From assembly GCA_037443285.1 (NCBI GenBank), contig JBBIOQ010000006.1:1-64000 (forward strand): DNA of 64,000 bases, given 5' to 3'. Shown in pieces: positions 31,654-40,885 of this stretch. A model generated the notes under the pieces. It was not told the DNA's origin. It did no database searches and worked only from the letters and a program-made list of their open reading frames with translations. Position 1 is the stretch's first letter. Each line of letters starts with the position of its first letter. The stretch comes from Phnomibacter sp037443285. GTDB lineage: Bacteria > Bacteroidota > Bacteroidia > Chitinophagales > Chitinophagaceae. The position numbers and the translations under genes were made by a program.

Positions 31654-34179
31654 ATGTTACGAAAATTATTGATAGCGGCTGTTTGGCTGCTTATGCTACA
31701 GGCGGCCCAATCGCAGACAACTGTGAAGCGCCTGGGCAATGCTGATGTGCAATCGTTTGACCAGGGCTGGCTGTTTGCCCGCTATGGATTGCAGGCAGAT
31801 GGAAGCAGGAAGGAAGAACCCACAAATGGAATTGAAAATGTGGCTTATGATGACAAAGGGTGGCAGCAGCTTGATTTACCCCACGACTGGGCCATTTCAG
31901 GTCCGTTTCGCATTGAACTAGCCGGGGAAACAGGCAAACTACCCTGGAAGGGAATTGGCTGGTATCGCAAACATTTCACTGTGCCCGCAGCTGATGCAGG
32001 CAAGAAGGTATTTGTTGATTTTGATGGTGCTATGGCCTATGCAAAAATCTGGCTGAACGGTCAGTATGTTGGTACATGGCCCTATGGCTACAGTTCATTC
32101 CGCATGGATCTTTCACCGTTCATCATTCCCGGAAAAGAAAATGTGATTGCGGTTCGGCTGGATACAGAAAGCTGGGATTCACGCTGGTATCCCGGTGCCG
32201 GCATTTACCGGCATGTGTGGCTCGTAAAAGCAAACCCAGTGCATGTTGGCCATTGGGGCACTTATATTACTACACCCTCCATCACGCAGCAGGCTGCACA
32301 AGTAAAGATGGAGGTAACGGTCGACAACCAGGACAACAAATCAGCACAAGCCACCATCCATTCCGAAATTTTTGAAGCAGGTAACGGCTATCTGTTGAAG
32401 AAAAAGGTGGCCACTGGCAAAGACACAACAATCAGCATTGCTGCAAACAGTAGTGTAACAGCTGGCACCTATGCAACCATAGCAAATCCTAAACTATGGA
32501 GCCTTGAAAATCCGAATCGCTATGTTGCTAAAACCACTGTTTTGTTGAATGGGAAAGTGGTGGATACTTACTTCAGTACACTGGGTGTACGCAAGTTGGA
32601 GTTTACAGCCCGCAATGGATTTTTACTGAATGGTAAAAGGGTGGAAATACAAGGCACCTGCAATCACCATGACCTTGGTGCATTGGGCGCAGCTATCAAC
32701 ACCAGTGCCTTGCGCAGGCAGTTGTTGATGCTGAAAGAAATGGGTTGCAACGCTTTGCGAACATCACACAACCCGCCGGCTCCTGAGTTGCTGCAACTTG
32801 CCGATGAAATGGGATTCCTGGTTTGGGATGAAGCATTTGATGCTTGGAAAAAAGGCAAAAAGAAAAACGACTACAACAAACTTTTTGCTGACTGGCACGA
32901 AAAGGATTTGACAGCAATGGTGCATCGTGATCGCAACCATCCAAGTGTAATCATTTGGTCCATTGGTAATGAAGTAATTGATCAGAAAGATGTAGAACTT
33001 ACCAAACACCTGGCCGATATTGTGAAACGCGAAGACCCGACACGTCCTGTTTCCAATGGATACAACGACCCGGATAACAGTCGAAATGTTGGCTCGCCGG
33101 TGGCCCTTGATATCATGGGTGTAAATTATTCCTTTGGGCAGCAGCCTAAATGGGATGCAGATCCACGCTATGCCAACAAACCCACAATGGGCAGCGAAAC
33201 TTCATCCTGCATAAGTTCAAGAGGTGAGTATTTCTTTGGCACAGATTACAAAAACTGGCAGGTTACCTCTTACGATGTAGCCAAACCGGGCTGGGGCTGT
33301 ATACCTGATGTGCAGTTTCGCACCAATGCAAAATATCCGCATCTCCTGGGCGAATTTGTATGGACAGGATGGGACTACCTGGGTGAACCAACGCCATATG
33401 GTTCGGATGAAACAAACCTGCTGAACTTCCGAACCGACACTTCCAAAAGAGCCGAGCTGGAGAAGAAGCTGGAAGAAATGAAGCAGCAAAATCCGCCATC
33501 ACGCAGCAGCTATTTTGGCATTATCGATTTAGCAGGATTTCCCAAAGACCGTTTCTACTTATACCAGGCACATTGGAGACCTCAGTTACCTATGGCACAC
33601 ATACTGCCGCACTGGAACTGGTCCGACCGTGTTGATTCCATTGTGCCTGTGCATGTATATACTTCAGGCGATGAAGCTGAGCTCTTTCTCAATGGCAAAA
33701 GCCTTGGCCGTAAAGCCATGCAACCGGGGCAGGACTTCAGGCTGGTTTGGGAGAATGTGAAATACACGCCTGGCGAATTGAAAGTGATTGCTTACAAGAA
33801 TGGCAAACAATGGGCAACAGACGCAGTAAAGACCACTGGTTCTGCAGCAAAACTTTCACTCAGCACCGACAAGAAGGAAATCACAAGCGATGGACTGGAA
33901 CTCGCTTTCATCACTTTGAAAGTGCAGGACAAAGACGGGCTTACTGTGCCACGTTCTCATCCGGAAATCAGTTTTGCGGTGGAAGGTCCGGGTGAAATTG
34001 TAGCTACCGACAATGGGGATGCTACCAGCTTTGTTTCATTTCAAAGCCACCGGCGCCCGGCATACAATGGCATGGCATTAGTGGTTGTGAAGGCTAAGAA
34101 AGGACAAAAAGGAACTATTCGAATAAAGGCAACGAGCGGTGGCTTGACGGAAGCAAGCACAAGCGTCACTATCAAATAA
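31654..34179 (+). CDS. Secreted GH2 family glycosidase (beta-galactosidase-like)
   Basis: An 841-aa protein with a signal peptide (MLRKLLIAAVWLLMLQAAQSQ). The order is GH2 sugar-binding domain (~40-210: LPHDWAISGPF, IGWYRKHFTVP), Ig-like domain, TIM barrel, and C-terminal Ig-like/DUF4982 domains. The acid/base is Glu440 in IIWSIGNEV and the nucleophile Glu567 in LGEFVWTGWDY, both present. The enzyme should remove beta-linked sugars (often galactose) from glycans in the periplasm. A strong hairpin terminator follows at 34197-34230. Confidence 0.93.
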   Translation: MLRKLLIAAVWLLMLQAAQSQTTVKRLGNADVQSFDQGWLFARYGLQADGSRKEEPTNGIENVAYDDKGWQQLDLPHDWAISGPFRIELAGETGKLPWKGIGWYRKHFTVPAADAGKKVFVDFDGAMAYAKIWLNGQYVGTWPYGYSSFRMDLSPFIIPGKENVIAVRLDTESWDSRWYPGAGIYRHVWLVKANPVHVGHWGTYITTPSITQQAAQVKMEVTVDNQDNKSAQATIHSEIFEAGNGYLLKKKVATGKDTTISIAANSSVTAGTYATIANPKLWSLENPNRYVAKTTVLLNGKVVDTYFSTLGVRKLEFTARNGFLLNGKRVEIQGTCNHHDLGALGAAINTSALRRQLLMLKEMGCNALRTSHNPPAPELLQLADEMGFLVWDEAFDAWKKGKKKNDYNKLFADWHEKDLTAMVHRDRNHPSVIIWSIGNEVIDQKDVELTKHLADIVKREDPTRPVSNGYNDPDNSRNVGSPVALDIMGVNYSFGQQPKWDADPRYANKPTMGSETSSCISSRGEYFFGTDYKNWQVTSYDVAKPGWGCIPDVQFRTNAKYPHLLGEFVWTGWDYLGEPTPYGSDETNLLNFRTDTSKRAELEKKLEEMKQQNPPSRSSYFGIIDLAGFPKDRFYLYQAHWRPQLPMAHILPHWNWSDRVDSIVPVHVYTSGDEAELFLNGKSLGRKAMQPGQDFRLVWENVKYTPGELKVIAYKNGKQWATDAVKTTGSAAKLSLSTDKKEITSDGLELAFITLKVQDKDGLTVPRSHPEISFAVEGPGEIVATDNGDATSFVSFQSHRRPAYNGMALVVVKAKKGQKGTIRIKATSGGLTEASTSVTIK

Positions 34180-34196
34180 TACAATGTTACAAATCG

Positions 34197-34230
34197 ACCT
34201 ACCGGAAATGAATATTTTCATCCGGTAGGT
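34197..34230 (+). terminator. Hairpin terminator after the GH2 gene
   Basis: ACCTACCGGA and TCCGGTAGGT form a perfect 10-bp stem, with further pairing in the loop (ATGAA/TTCAT), followed by TTTATTATT. This should end at least part of the transcripts before the GH95-like gene. Confidence 0.7.
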
Positions 34231-34269
34231 TTATTATTCAAGCTATTGGAATTGGAGCATCAAAAAAAT

Positions 34270-36591
34270 ATGAATTCAGCTGTGTTGGGACCGGGCACTA
34301 AAATGCGACAAATGGCGAGCATCGGTTTTACAGCAAGGGTGGCTTTCATGTGTTTAATTTTCCCATTCTCTTTTGTGGAACAGACTGCAGCTCAAAATCA
34401 ATTTGGAACAAGCAAAGAAATTATTTCACGCTGCAAAAATGTATTCACCAAACCTCCTGCACATACACCGTCACAAGTAGCTGTTGATGGCCCGCTATTG
34501 GGCAATGGCTATTGTGCAGCCGTCTTGGCTGGAAATCCCGACAGCCTTTGTTTCTACTTGGCACGCAATGATTTCTGGCGATTGAAATCGGGATACAATG
34601 AATCATTTCCTGCTGTACTTGGCAAACTGCAAATAAGCATCCCTGCGCTTCAACATGGCACTTATTATGTTGAACAGCATTTGTATGATGCCATCACTGT
34701 TGGAGAATTCACCAAAGGCGATACAGCAGTATCCCTGCAATCGTGGATGGCCGACACCCATGATTGGCTGGTTATTGAAATGGTGAACAAGGGTAAGGCA
34801 AACATAAAAGCAAGCATCATGTTGCAGCCACCTCAATCTGACCAGTTTGCGTTTCATCCGCCGCTTGAAAACAAGTTTGCCGATACTATCATAACCGGAA
34901 ATAATGGTAAGGGCTTGCAATACATGCAAAGGGGCTTTGAGAAGGATGTTGACATCAAATCCTATGCGGCTGTTGCCTGCAGGATACTTGGCAAGAACAG
35001 CAATGACTTCATGATTGTACCTGGTGAAAAAATCACTATTCTGTGCGCTTTTGCGAGCAGTTTCAAGAATACAGATTGCCTGGGCACGGCAAAGCAACAG
35101 GCTGAAAAAGCTGGTGTACAATCAATAGCAAAAGCAAGAAATGATCATGAGAAATGGTGGCAGCGTTTTTGGAATGAAAGCTGGGTACGTATCGGCGATT
35201 CTGTCATTGAGAATCAATACTACAAATCGCAATACACCATGGCATCCTGCAGCCGCGATCCAAAATTCCCTCCTGGCATTTTCGGCAGTTGGGTAACGCA
35301 GGAAATGCCTGCATGGAATGGCGATTATCATCTCAACTATAATTACAGTGCACCTTTTTACGGATTGTATTCATCCAACCACCTGCAACAGGCACAGCCT
35401 TATGAGGCGCCCGTGCTCGATTTTATGCTGAGGGGAAAATATTATTCTCAGAAGATTACAAACATTTCAGATGGTGTGTTGTACCCCGTAGGCATTGGCC
35501 CGCTGGGTATTGAAACAACACGCAAGAACGACCTGATGCTAAAATACAGAAGTGGTTATATCACCAGCGGAGAGGTTGAGGATGAAGGTTTGTTCTTTGG
35601 GCAAAAAAGTAACGCGGCTTATTGTGCAACCAATTTATCCACTGCATTTTATCGCACATGGAGTCAGGCCTTTGCACAACGTGTGTATCCCTTCATAAAA
35701 TCAATAGCCATCTTTTGGCAGCATTATCTCAAATACGAAAACGGGCGTTATATAATTGAGAATGATGCCATACATGAAGGAACCATTGGCACTAAAAATC
35801 CTATTCTTTCATTGGGGCTTGTGCCCATGGTTTTTCAAACTGCCATTGACATGAGTGCACTGCTGGGCATGGATAAAGATTTGCGCAGCATATGGAAGGA
35901 AAAAATGGACCACATGGCCAGCTACAGCACTCAGGTACGAAATGGGAAAACCGTTTTCAAGTATAGTGAAAAAGGCACCGATTGGTGGGCCGACAACACG
36001 CTGGGCATTCAGCATATTTACCCGGCCGGGCGCATTGGCTTAGCCAGCGATACAGCCTTGCTGCAAATAGCACGTAATACTATTGAAGTGATGCAACGAT
36101 GGAAAGATTTCAATGGCAGCAACAGCTTTTTTCCTGCATCGGTTCGGGTAGGCTACAATGCAGACACGATACTGGCCAGGCTTCGTGAGTATTGCCACCA
36201 CACTTACCCCAATGGATTTCAGCTCAACAATCCGCATGGCATTGAAAACTGCAGCACGGTTCCTAATACAATTAATGAAATGCTTTGTATGTCGAACCAA
36301 AACGTGTTGCGGGTTTTTGGCGTATGGCCTAAAGCACAAGACGCATCGTTTGCCAACATAAGATGCGAAGGTGCTTTCCTGGTTTCGTCGGTGCTTAAGA
36401 ATGGCAGTGTTGATTATGTAAAAATAGTTAGCGAAAAAGGCAGGAAATGCCTACTGCAAAATCCATGGGAAATGCATCGTGTAAAAGTGAGCAGCAACAA
36501 AAAGGGTGAGCGGTTTTTGGTTGGCGGGCAGATTGCATTGAACACATTGCCGGGCGAGAAATTGCTATTTGAAAAATCAGTGAAACAGTGA
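34270..36591 (+). CDS. Secreted GH95-like (six-hairpin) glycosidase
   Basis: About 773 aa from ATG 34270; ATG 34303 is also possible and gives a cleaner signal peptide (FTARVAFMCLIFPFSFVEQT then AAQ). The N-terminal beta-sandwich (PLLGNGYCAAVLAGNP, YLARNDFWR) and the helical toroid with MPAWNGDYHLNYNYSAPFY resemble GH95 alpha-fucosidase-like enzymes of the six-hairpin clan. I did not assign catalytic residues, so the substrate is open. It follows a terminator, so it may have its own promoter. The next gene starts ~25 bases later. Confidence 0.75.
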   Translation: MNSAVLGPGTKMRQMASIGFTARVAFMCLIFPFSFVEQTAAQNQFGTSKEIISRCKNVFTKPPAHTPSQVAVDGPLLGNGYCAAVLAGNPDSLCFYLARNDFWRLKSGYNESFPAVLGKLQISIPALQHGTYYVEQHLYDAITVGEFTKGDTAVSLQSWMADTHDWLVIEMVNKGKANIKASIMLQPPQSDQFAFHPPLENKFADTIITGNNGKGLQYMQRGFEKDVDIKSYAAVACRILGKNSNDFMIVPGEKITILCAFASSFKNTDCLGTAKQQAEKAGVQSIAKARNDHEKWWQRFWNESWVRIGDSVIENQYYKSQYTMASCSRDPKFPPGIFGSWVTQEMPAWNGDYHLNYNYSAPFYGLYSSNHLQQAQPYEAPVLDFMLRGKYYSQKITNISDGVLYPVGIGPLGIETTRKNDLMLKYRSGYITSGEVEDEGLFFGQKSNAAYCATNLSTAFYRTWSQAFAQRVYPFIKSIAIFWQHYLKYENGRYIIENDAIHEGTIGTKNPILSLGLVPMVFQTAIDMSALLGMDKDLRSIWKEKMDHMASYSTQVRNGKTVFKYSEKGTDWWADNTLGIQHIYPAGRIGLASDTALLQIARNTIEVMQRWKDFNGSNSFFPASVRVGYNADTILARLREYCHHTYPNGFQLNNPHGIENCSTVPNTINEMLCMSNQNVLRVFGVWPKAQDASFANIRCEGAFLVSSVLKNGSVDYVKIVSEKGRKCLLQNPWEMHRVKVSSNKKGERFLVGGQIALNTLPGEKLLFEKSVKQ

Positions 36592-36615
36592 TGAAGATTG
36601 CAGATTATTAAAAGT

Positions 36616-38562
36616 ATGGTTATGAAAAATTGGAAGCGTCAATTGGTGAAATTGTGTGTAATGTCAGGGCTTGTTCTCAACGCAAATGAGCCCCTGTTTT
36701 CTCAAAACAAAATGGGCCGCGAATGGCATGTAGCTTTAGCTGGCAATGACATGGCCGATGGCAGTTTGAGTCATCCGTTGAAAACCATTAATGCTGCTGC
36801 ACAATTGGCGCAGCCAGGTGATGTGGTTACCGTGCATGGCGGTGTCTATCGTGAGCAAATAACACCTTTGCGTGGAGGCAGTTCAGCGCAGCAACGCATT
36901 GTGTACCAGGCGGCAAAAGGTGAAACAGTGCAAATCAAAGGCTCTGAAATCATTAAAGGCTGGAAGCATTTGGAAAACGATACCTGGATGACAATAATTC
37001 CAAACAGCTTTTTCAGAAAATTCAATCCTTACAAAGATTTAATCCGCGGTGATTGGTTTTGGCCTACACCAAAAGAGCGGCAATACCATACGGGAAGCGT
37101 GTACCTGAATGGCGATTGGCTGATGGAAGCAGCCAAAAAGGAGGAAGTGCTGCAAGCGGCGGATGAAAAAAATCTCCTTTGGTACGCAACGGTTGATTCC
37201 TTGAACACAACTATCTGGGCACAATTCAAAAGCAAAAATCCTAACGACGAAACAGTGGAAATCAATGTGAGGCAAAAGGTGTTTTATCCTGAAAAACCCT
37301 TCATCAATTTCATTACTGTTCGTGGTTTTTCTATGCAGCATGCTGCAACTAATTGGGCGCCGCCAACAGCAGAGCAAATGGGCTTGATTGGCACCCATTG
37401 GAGTAAGGGGTGGATTATTGAAAACAACACCGTGCAGTATTCAAAATGCGTAGGTATAGCATTGGGCAAATACGGCGATGAGTGGGATAATAACCAAACC
37501 GAATCGGCCGAAGGTTATGTGGGCACCATCAAGCGGGCTTTGGCTTTTGGTTGGAATAAGGACAGCATTGGTGGTCATCTTGTTCGCAACAACACCGTTG
37601 CCTATTGCGAACAGGCAGGTATTGTAGGGAGTATGGGTTGTGCATTCAGCCGAATTGAAGGCAATACAATTCATGACATTCATATCCGTAGATTATTCAA
37701 TGGTGCCGAGATGGCGGGTATTAAATTTCATGGTGGGGTGGATGTGCAAATTACCGGCAACCATATCTATCGCGCTAATATGGGTGTATGGCTCGATTGG
37801 ATGGCACAGGGAGCGCAGTTGAAAAATAACCTGATGCATGACAACCTGATCGATATTTTCCTGGAAGTTGATCATGGCCCGATACTGGTAAGCAATAATT
37901 TACTGCTATCAAAAAAAAGTTTGCTGATGAACTCAAGCGGTGTGGCCTTTGTTCACAATATGTTTGGCGGTGGCATGGATGTGGTAGAATATGATGGCAG
38001 GCTGACTCCCTATCATCCACCACATGCAACAAATTTGGTGGCGCTGCACGATAACCCTGGTGGAGATATTCAATTCATCAATAACCTTTTTGTAAAAGAA
38101 GGGAATGCCAGGCAGTACGATAAAGCCATGCTACCAGTAAGGTTTTCGGGTAATGTGTATACAAAAGGAACCAACTTGGCAATGCCTGATGACAAGCAAA
38201 AAACAGCAGCAGTTCAAAACGATTCTTCGCAGGCAAAAATGCAGGGCAAGAAGGAAAGTGACGCACTTGTTAAAAATGATTTTGATGCGGAGGCCAATGT
38301 GAGGATGGAAAAGAATGAAGTCTACCTTGATATTGCACTCGACAAGAATTGGCTCACGGAACAACAAAGGAAATTGGTTACAACCGAAATGCTGGGTAAG
38401 GCTATCATTCCTGGTTTGCCGTTTGAAAATGCGGATGGCTCGAAAGTGAAAGTGGATACAGACTATTTTGGCAATCCGCGAAATGTATCCAATCCGTCAC
38501 CGGGGCCATTCGAAATAAAGCAATCTGGCAAGCAGAAAATGAAAATCTACCCTGTGCAGTAA
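36616..38562 (+). CDS. Secreted right-handed parallel beta-helix protein
   Basis: About 648 aa; ATG 36616 is chosen because it precedes a basic signal peptide (MKNWKRQLVKLCVMSGLVL), while the upstream TTG adds nothing conserved. It has DUF1565-like features (GNDMADGSLSHPLKTINAAA, PGDVVTVHGGVYRE) and then many beta-helix coils with Asn-rich turns (IENNTVQYSKC, VRNNTVAYCEQAG, ITGNHIYRANMGVW). Such proteins are often polysaccharide lyases or hydrolases. It completes the carbohydrate set just upstream of the eCIS-type ATPase. Confidence 0.82.
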   Translation: MVMKNWKRQLVKLCVMSGLVLNANEPLFSQNKMGREWHVALAGNDMADGSLSHPLKTINAAAQLAQPGDVVTVHGGVYREQITPLRGGSSAQQRIVYQAAKGETVQIKGSEIIKGWKHLENDTWMTIIPNSFFRKFNPYKDLIRGDWFWPTPKERQYHTGSVYLNGDWLMEAAKKEEVLQAADEKNLLWYATVDSLNTTIWAQFKSKNPNDETVEINVRQKVFYPEKPFINFITVRGFSMQHAATNWAPPTAEQMGLIGTHWSKGWIIENNTVQYSKCVGIALGKYGDEWDNNQTESAEGYVGTIKRALAFGWNKDSIGGHLVRNNTVAYCEQAGIVGSMGCAFSRIEGNTIHDIHIRRLFNGAEMAGIKFHGGVDVQITGNHIYRANMGVWLDWMAQGAQLKNNLMHDNLIDIFLEVDHGPILVSNNLLLSKKSLLMNSSGVAFVHNMFGGGMDVVEYDGRLTPYHPPHATNLVALHDNPGGDIQFINNLFVKEGNARQYDKAMLPVRFSGNVYTKGTNLAMPDDKQKTAAVQNDSSQAKMQGKKESDALVKNDFDAEANVRMEKNEVYLDIALDKNWLTEQQRKLVTTEMLGKAIIPGLPFENADGSKVKVDTDYFGNPRNVSNPSPGPFEIKQSGKQKMKIYPVQ

Positions 38563-38656
38563 ACCTGTGGACAGGCATCCATCTTCACCAATAATTATTC
38601 TATCAATCACACTGCATGGTTTACACGATTTGCCTGCAACGCACTAACTTGTATGC

Positions 38657-39976
38657 ATGACTGCCACTCATCTCAACAACGCACTCAGCCTGCTCGACAA
38701 CATTTGCCAGCAGCGTATCGAATCGTATTTCGCACAGAAGGAATTTGACATCAGCTGGCATCAAGCCGACCCGCGTTGGCAAGATGTCCATGCTGCATTG
38801 CAGTTGCCCGCTGGCTTTTCGCAAACCGAAGTACTGTTGCTGCTGATAGCTATTGCGCCGCACATTCAACCCGGTTTTTACGACAATATCATTACCCGGC
38901 TTTTTCCGCAGGGTGGCGATTTTGTGGAAATGGGCGGCGCCAAGGGTCAGCAACACCGCGGCATGCTGCCTACTGGCGAAACGGCCCTATTTATTTTGGC
39001 CGGCATGAACACATCCTTCAGGCTGCAGGTACAAGGATTGTTCAGCGAAGAAGGCATGATTGGCAAGCATGGCCTGCTGCAGGTAGAACCAATGAAGGAA
39101 GGTGAACCAGCCATGAGTGGCCGACTGCTGGTCGATGAAGACTGGCTGGAAAAACTGTTGCTGGGCAGGGAAGCTAGCCCTGTTTTCAGTGCTGAGTTTC
39201 CTGCCCGGAGAATAAACACCCTGATGGAATGGGATGACCTTGTGCTGCACCCACAAACCATGGAGCAGGTGCACGACATAAGGCTGTGGATGGAACATCA
39301 TCATCGCCTGAAGGGAGATAGTGTGCTGGCCCGCAAGATTAAGCCAGGGTATCGTGTACTGTTTTACGGTCCTGCCGGTACAGGCAAAACACTCACCGCC
39401 ACTTTGCTGGGCAAGCAATTTATGCTCCCAGTTTATCGCATCGATTTGAGCCAGGTAGTCAGCAAGTACATTGGCGAAACGGAGAAGCACATGGAGTGGG
39501 TATTTACACGAGCTGCACGTAAAAACTGGATACTGTTTTTTGATGAANNNNNNNNNNNNNNTGGCAAACGGACCGGAGTCCGCGATGCACACGACAAATA
39601 CGCCAACCAGGAAGTGGCCTACCTGCTACAGCGTATTGAGGAGTACGAGGGGCTACTCATTCTTGCGTCCAACTTCAAAGGAAATATTGATGAGGCATTC
39701 CTTCGACGCTTTCACAGCATCATCCATTTTCCAATGCCAAATCCTAACGAAAGATTGAAGTTGTGGCAGGGCTGCTTGCCCGAAACGCTGAAGGCAGAGC
39801 CGGACATTGACTGGACACAACTTGCCGCACAATATGAAATCACCGGCGCCGGTATTGTGAATGTGCTGCATTATACCGCCATTCGGTCATTTGCCCGTGG
39901 CGATGGCTTACTCCGATTCAATGACATCACCGATGGCATCAGGAAGGAATTCAGAAAAGAGGAAAAGGGATTCTGA
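38657..39976 (+). CDS. eCIS-type AAA+ ATPase (Afp15-like)
   Basis: A 439-aa protein. The N-terminal ~180 residues (SLLDNICQQRIESYF, LLIAIAPHIQPGFYDNII, GGAKGQQHRGMLPTGETALF) are characteristic of the ATPase found in eCIS loci. The AAA+ core has Walker A GPAGTGKT (238-245) and Walker B ILFFDE, where 14 N (39548-39561) hide five residues; the family usually has ADALF there, which fits exactly. Sensor/arginine-finger regions (ILASNFKGNIDEAFLRRF) are intact. Afp15 homologs help assemble the particle. The gene is 9.6 kb from the rest of the eCIS locus but on the same strand. Confidence 0.88.
   Translation: MTATHLNNALSLLDNICQQRIESYFAQKEFDISWHQADPRWQDVHAALQLPAGFSQTEVLLLLIAIAPHIQPGFYDNIITRLFPQGGDFVEMGGAKGQQHRGMLPTGETALFILAGMNTSFRLQVQGLFSEEGMIGKHGLLQVEPMKEGEPAMSGRLLVDEDWLEKLLLGREASPVFSAEFPARRINTLMEWDDLVLHPQTMEQVHDIRLWMEHHHRLKGDSVLARKIKPGYRVLFYGPAGTGKTLTATLLGKQFMLPVYRIDLSQVVSKYIGETEKHMEWVFTRAARKNWILFFDEXXXXXGKRTGVRDAHDKYANQEVAYLLQRIEEYEGLLILASNFKGNIDEAFLRRFHSIIHFPMPNPNERLKLWQGCLPETLKAEPDIDWTQLAAQYEITGAGIVNVLHYTAIRSFARGDGLLRFNDITDGIRKEFRKEEKGF
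39548..39561. other. Assembly gap (14 N) in the ATPase gene
   Basis: Unknown bases just after the Walker B Asp-Glu. The frame is kept on both sides, and five missing codons match the usual spacing of the family, so the drawn length is probably right. Confidence 0.95.
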
Positions 39977-40097
39977 TTTTACATTTTTAACTATAGAGGA
40001 ACCTGAGGGTGTCACGGAGTTGCACAAGGAAATTTTTTTTAGATTATTCATTTTTTCTTTGTGAATACCTCCTTCAACCCTGGTGAAATTGCGGGCT

Positions 40098-40736
40098 TCA
40101 TTGCAAAAACGGGTTGAATCGTTTCTCCTCACCCACCGTCGTTGCAGGCCCATGTCCGGGATGAACAACTGTATCATCGGGCAGGGTAAACAGTTGCTCC
40201 CTGATGCTTTCAATGAGAACCCTGTGGTTGCCGCCGGGCAAATCGGTTCGGCCTATGCTGCGTTCAAACAACACATCGCCGCCAATTACAAAACCCTGCG
40301 CCTCGCAATAGAAACTAACATGACCCGGTGAATGCCCCGGCACAAACAATACTTTCAATTCAACATTGCCAAGTTTGAGTATCTGACCTTCTTTCAACCA
40401 TTGAAGCGGACCATTGTAATTGTCAAATGGCAGGTTCCACATTTGGCCGCTGATGGGCGCCTGTTGAAGCACCTGCTGCTCATTGGGGTGAATCCACGGC
40501 TGCAATCCATAGGTATCGGCGGCCCATTTCAACCCAAACACATGATCCAGATGGCAGTGCGTTTGCAGCAGCATGCGCACCGTTAGGGCTTTGTTTTTGA
40601 TGAATCCGTCCAGATCATTTTGTTCGTGTTTGGTGAAGCACCCGGGGTCTATAATGCAGGCATCGCCCAAACTGTTGTACAGCAGGTAGGTGTTCTCCTG
40701 GATGGGGCTGAAAGTGAAGGAGGCAATCTGCAACAT
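40098..40736 (-). CDS. Metallo-beta-lactamase-fold hydrolase (glyoxalase II-like)
   Basis: A 212-aa protein from ATG 40736 (MLQIASFTFSPIQENTYLL, the usual opening of this group). It has the zinc-binding THCHLDHVFG motif, GHSPGHVSF, GGDVLFERSIGRTDLPGG and the late HPGHGPATT. Members hydrolyse thioesters or related substrates in the cytoplasm; glyoxalase II activity is the usual annotation but is not proven by sequence. It is transcribed away from the large TolB-like gene. Confidence 0.9.
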   Translation of the reverse strand: MLQIASFTFSPIQENTYLLYNSLGDACIIDPGCFTKHEQNDLDGFIKNKALTVRMLLQTHCHLDHVFGLKWAADTYGLQPWIHPNEQQVLQQAPISGQMWNLPFDNYNGPLQWLKEGQILKLGNVELKVLFVPGHSPGHVSFYCEAQGFVIGGDVLFERSIGRTDLPGGNHRVLIESIREQLFTLPDDTVVHPGHGPATTVGEEKRFNPFLQ

Positions 40737-40885
40737 GAATCTATCGTTTGTATGCTGCAAAAGTCAGGTGTTTTGGCTGTCAGTTCCTTGTTAAATCAGC
40801 GTCATCAGTCAACCGCAAAACTGTACATTGCATTATTCTTCTACCTTTATTTGCTATTTTAATGTTGCACAAAAACCGGTGGGTA

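Noticed and set aside
29271..38562. Integrative element carrying the carbohydrate genes
   Set aside because: No integrase, transposase, tRNA or clear direct repeats were found at either edge; insertion remains only a hypothesis.
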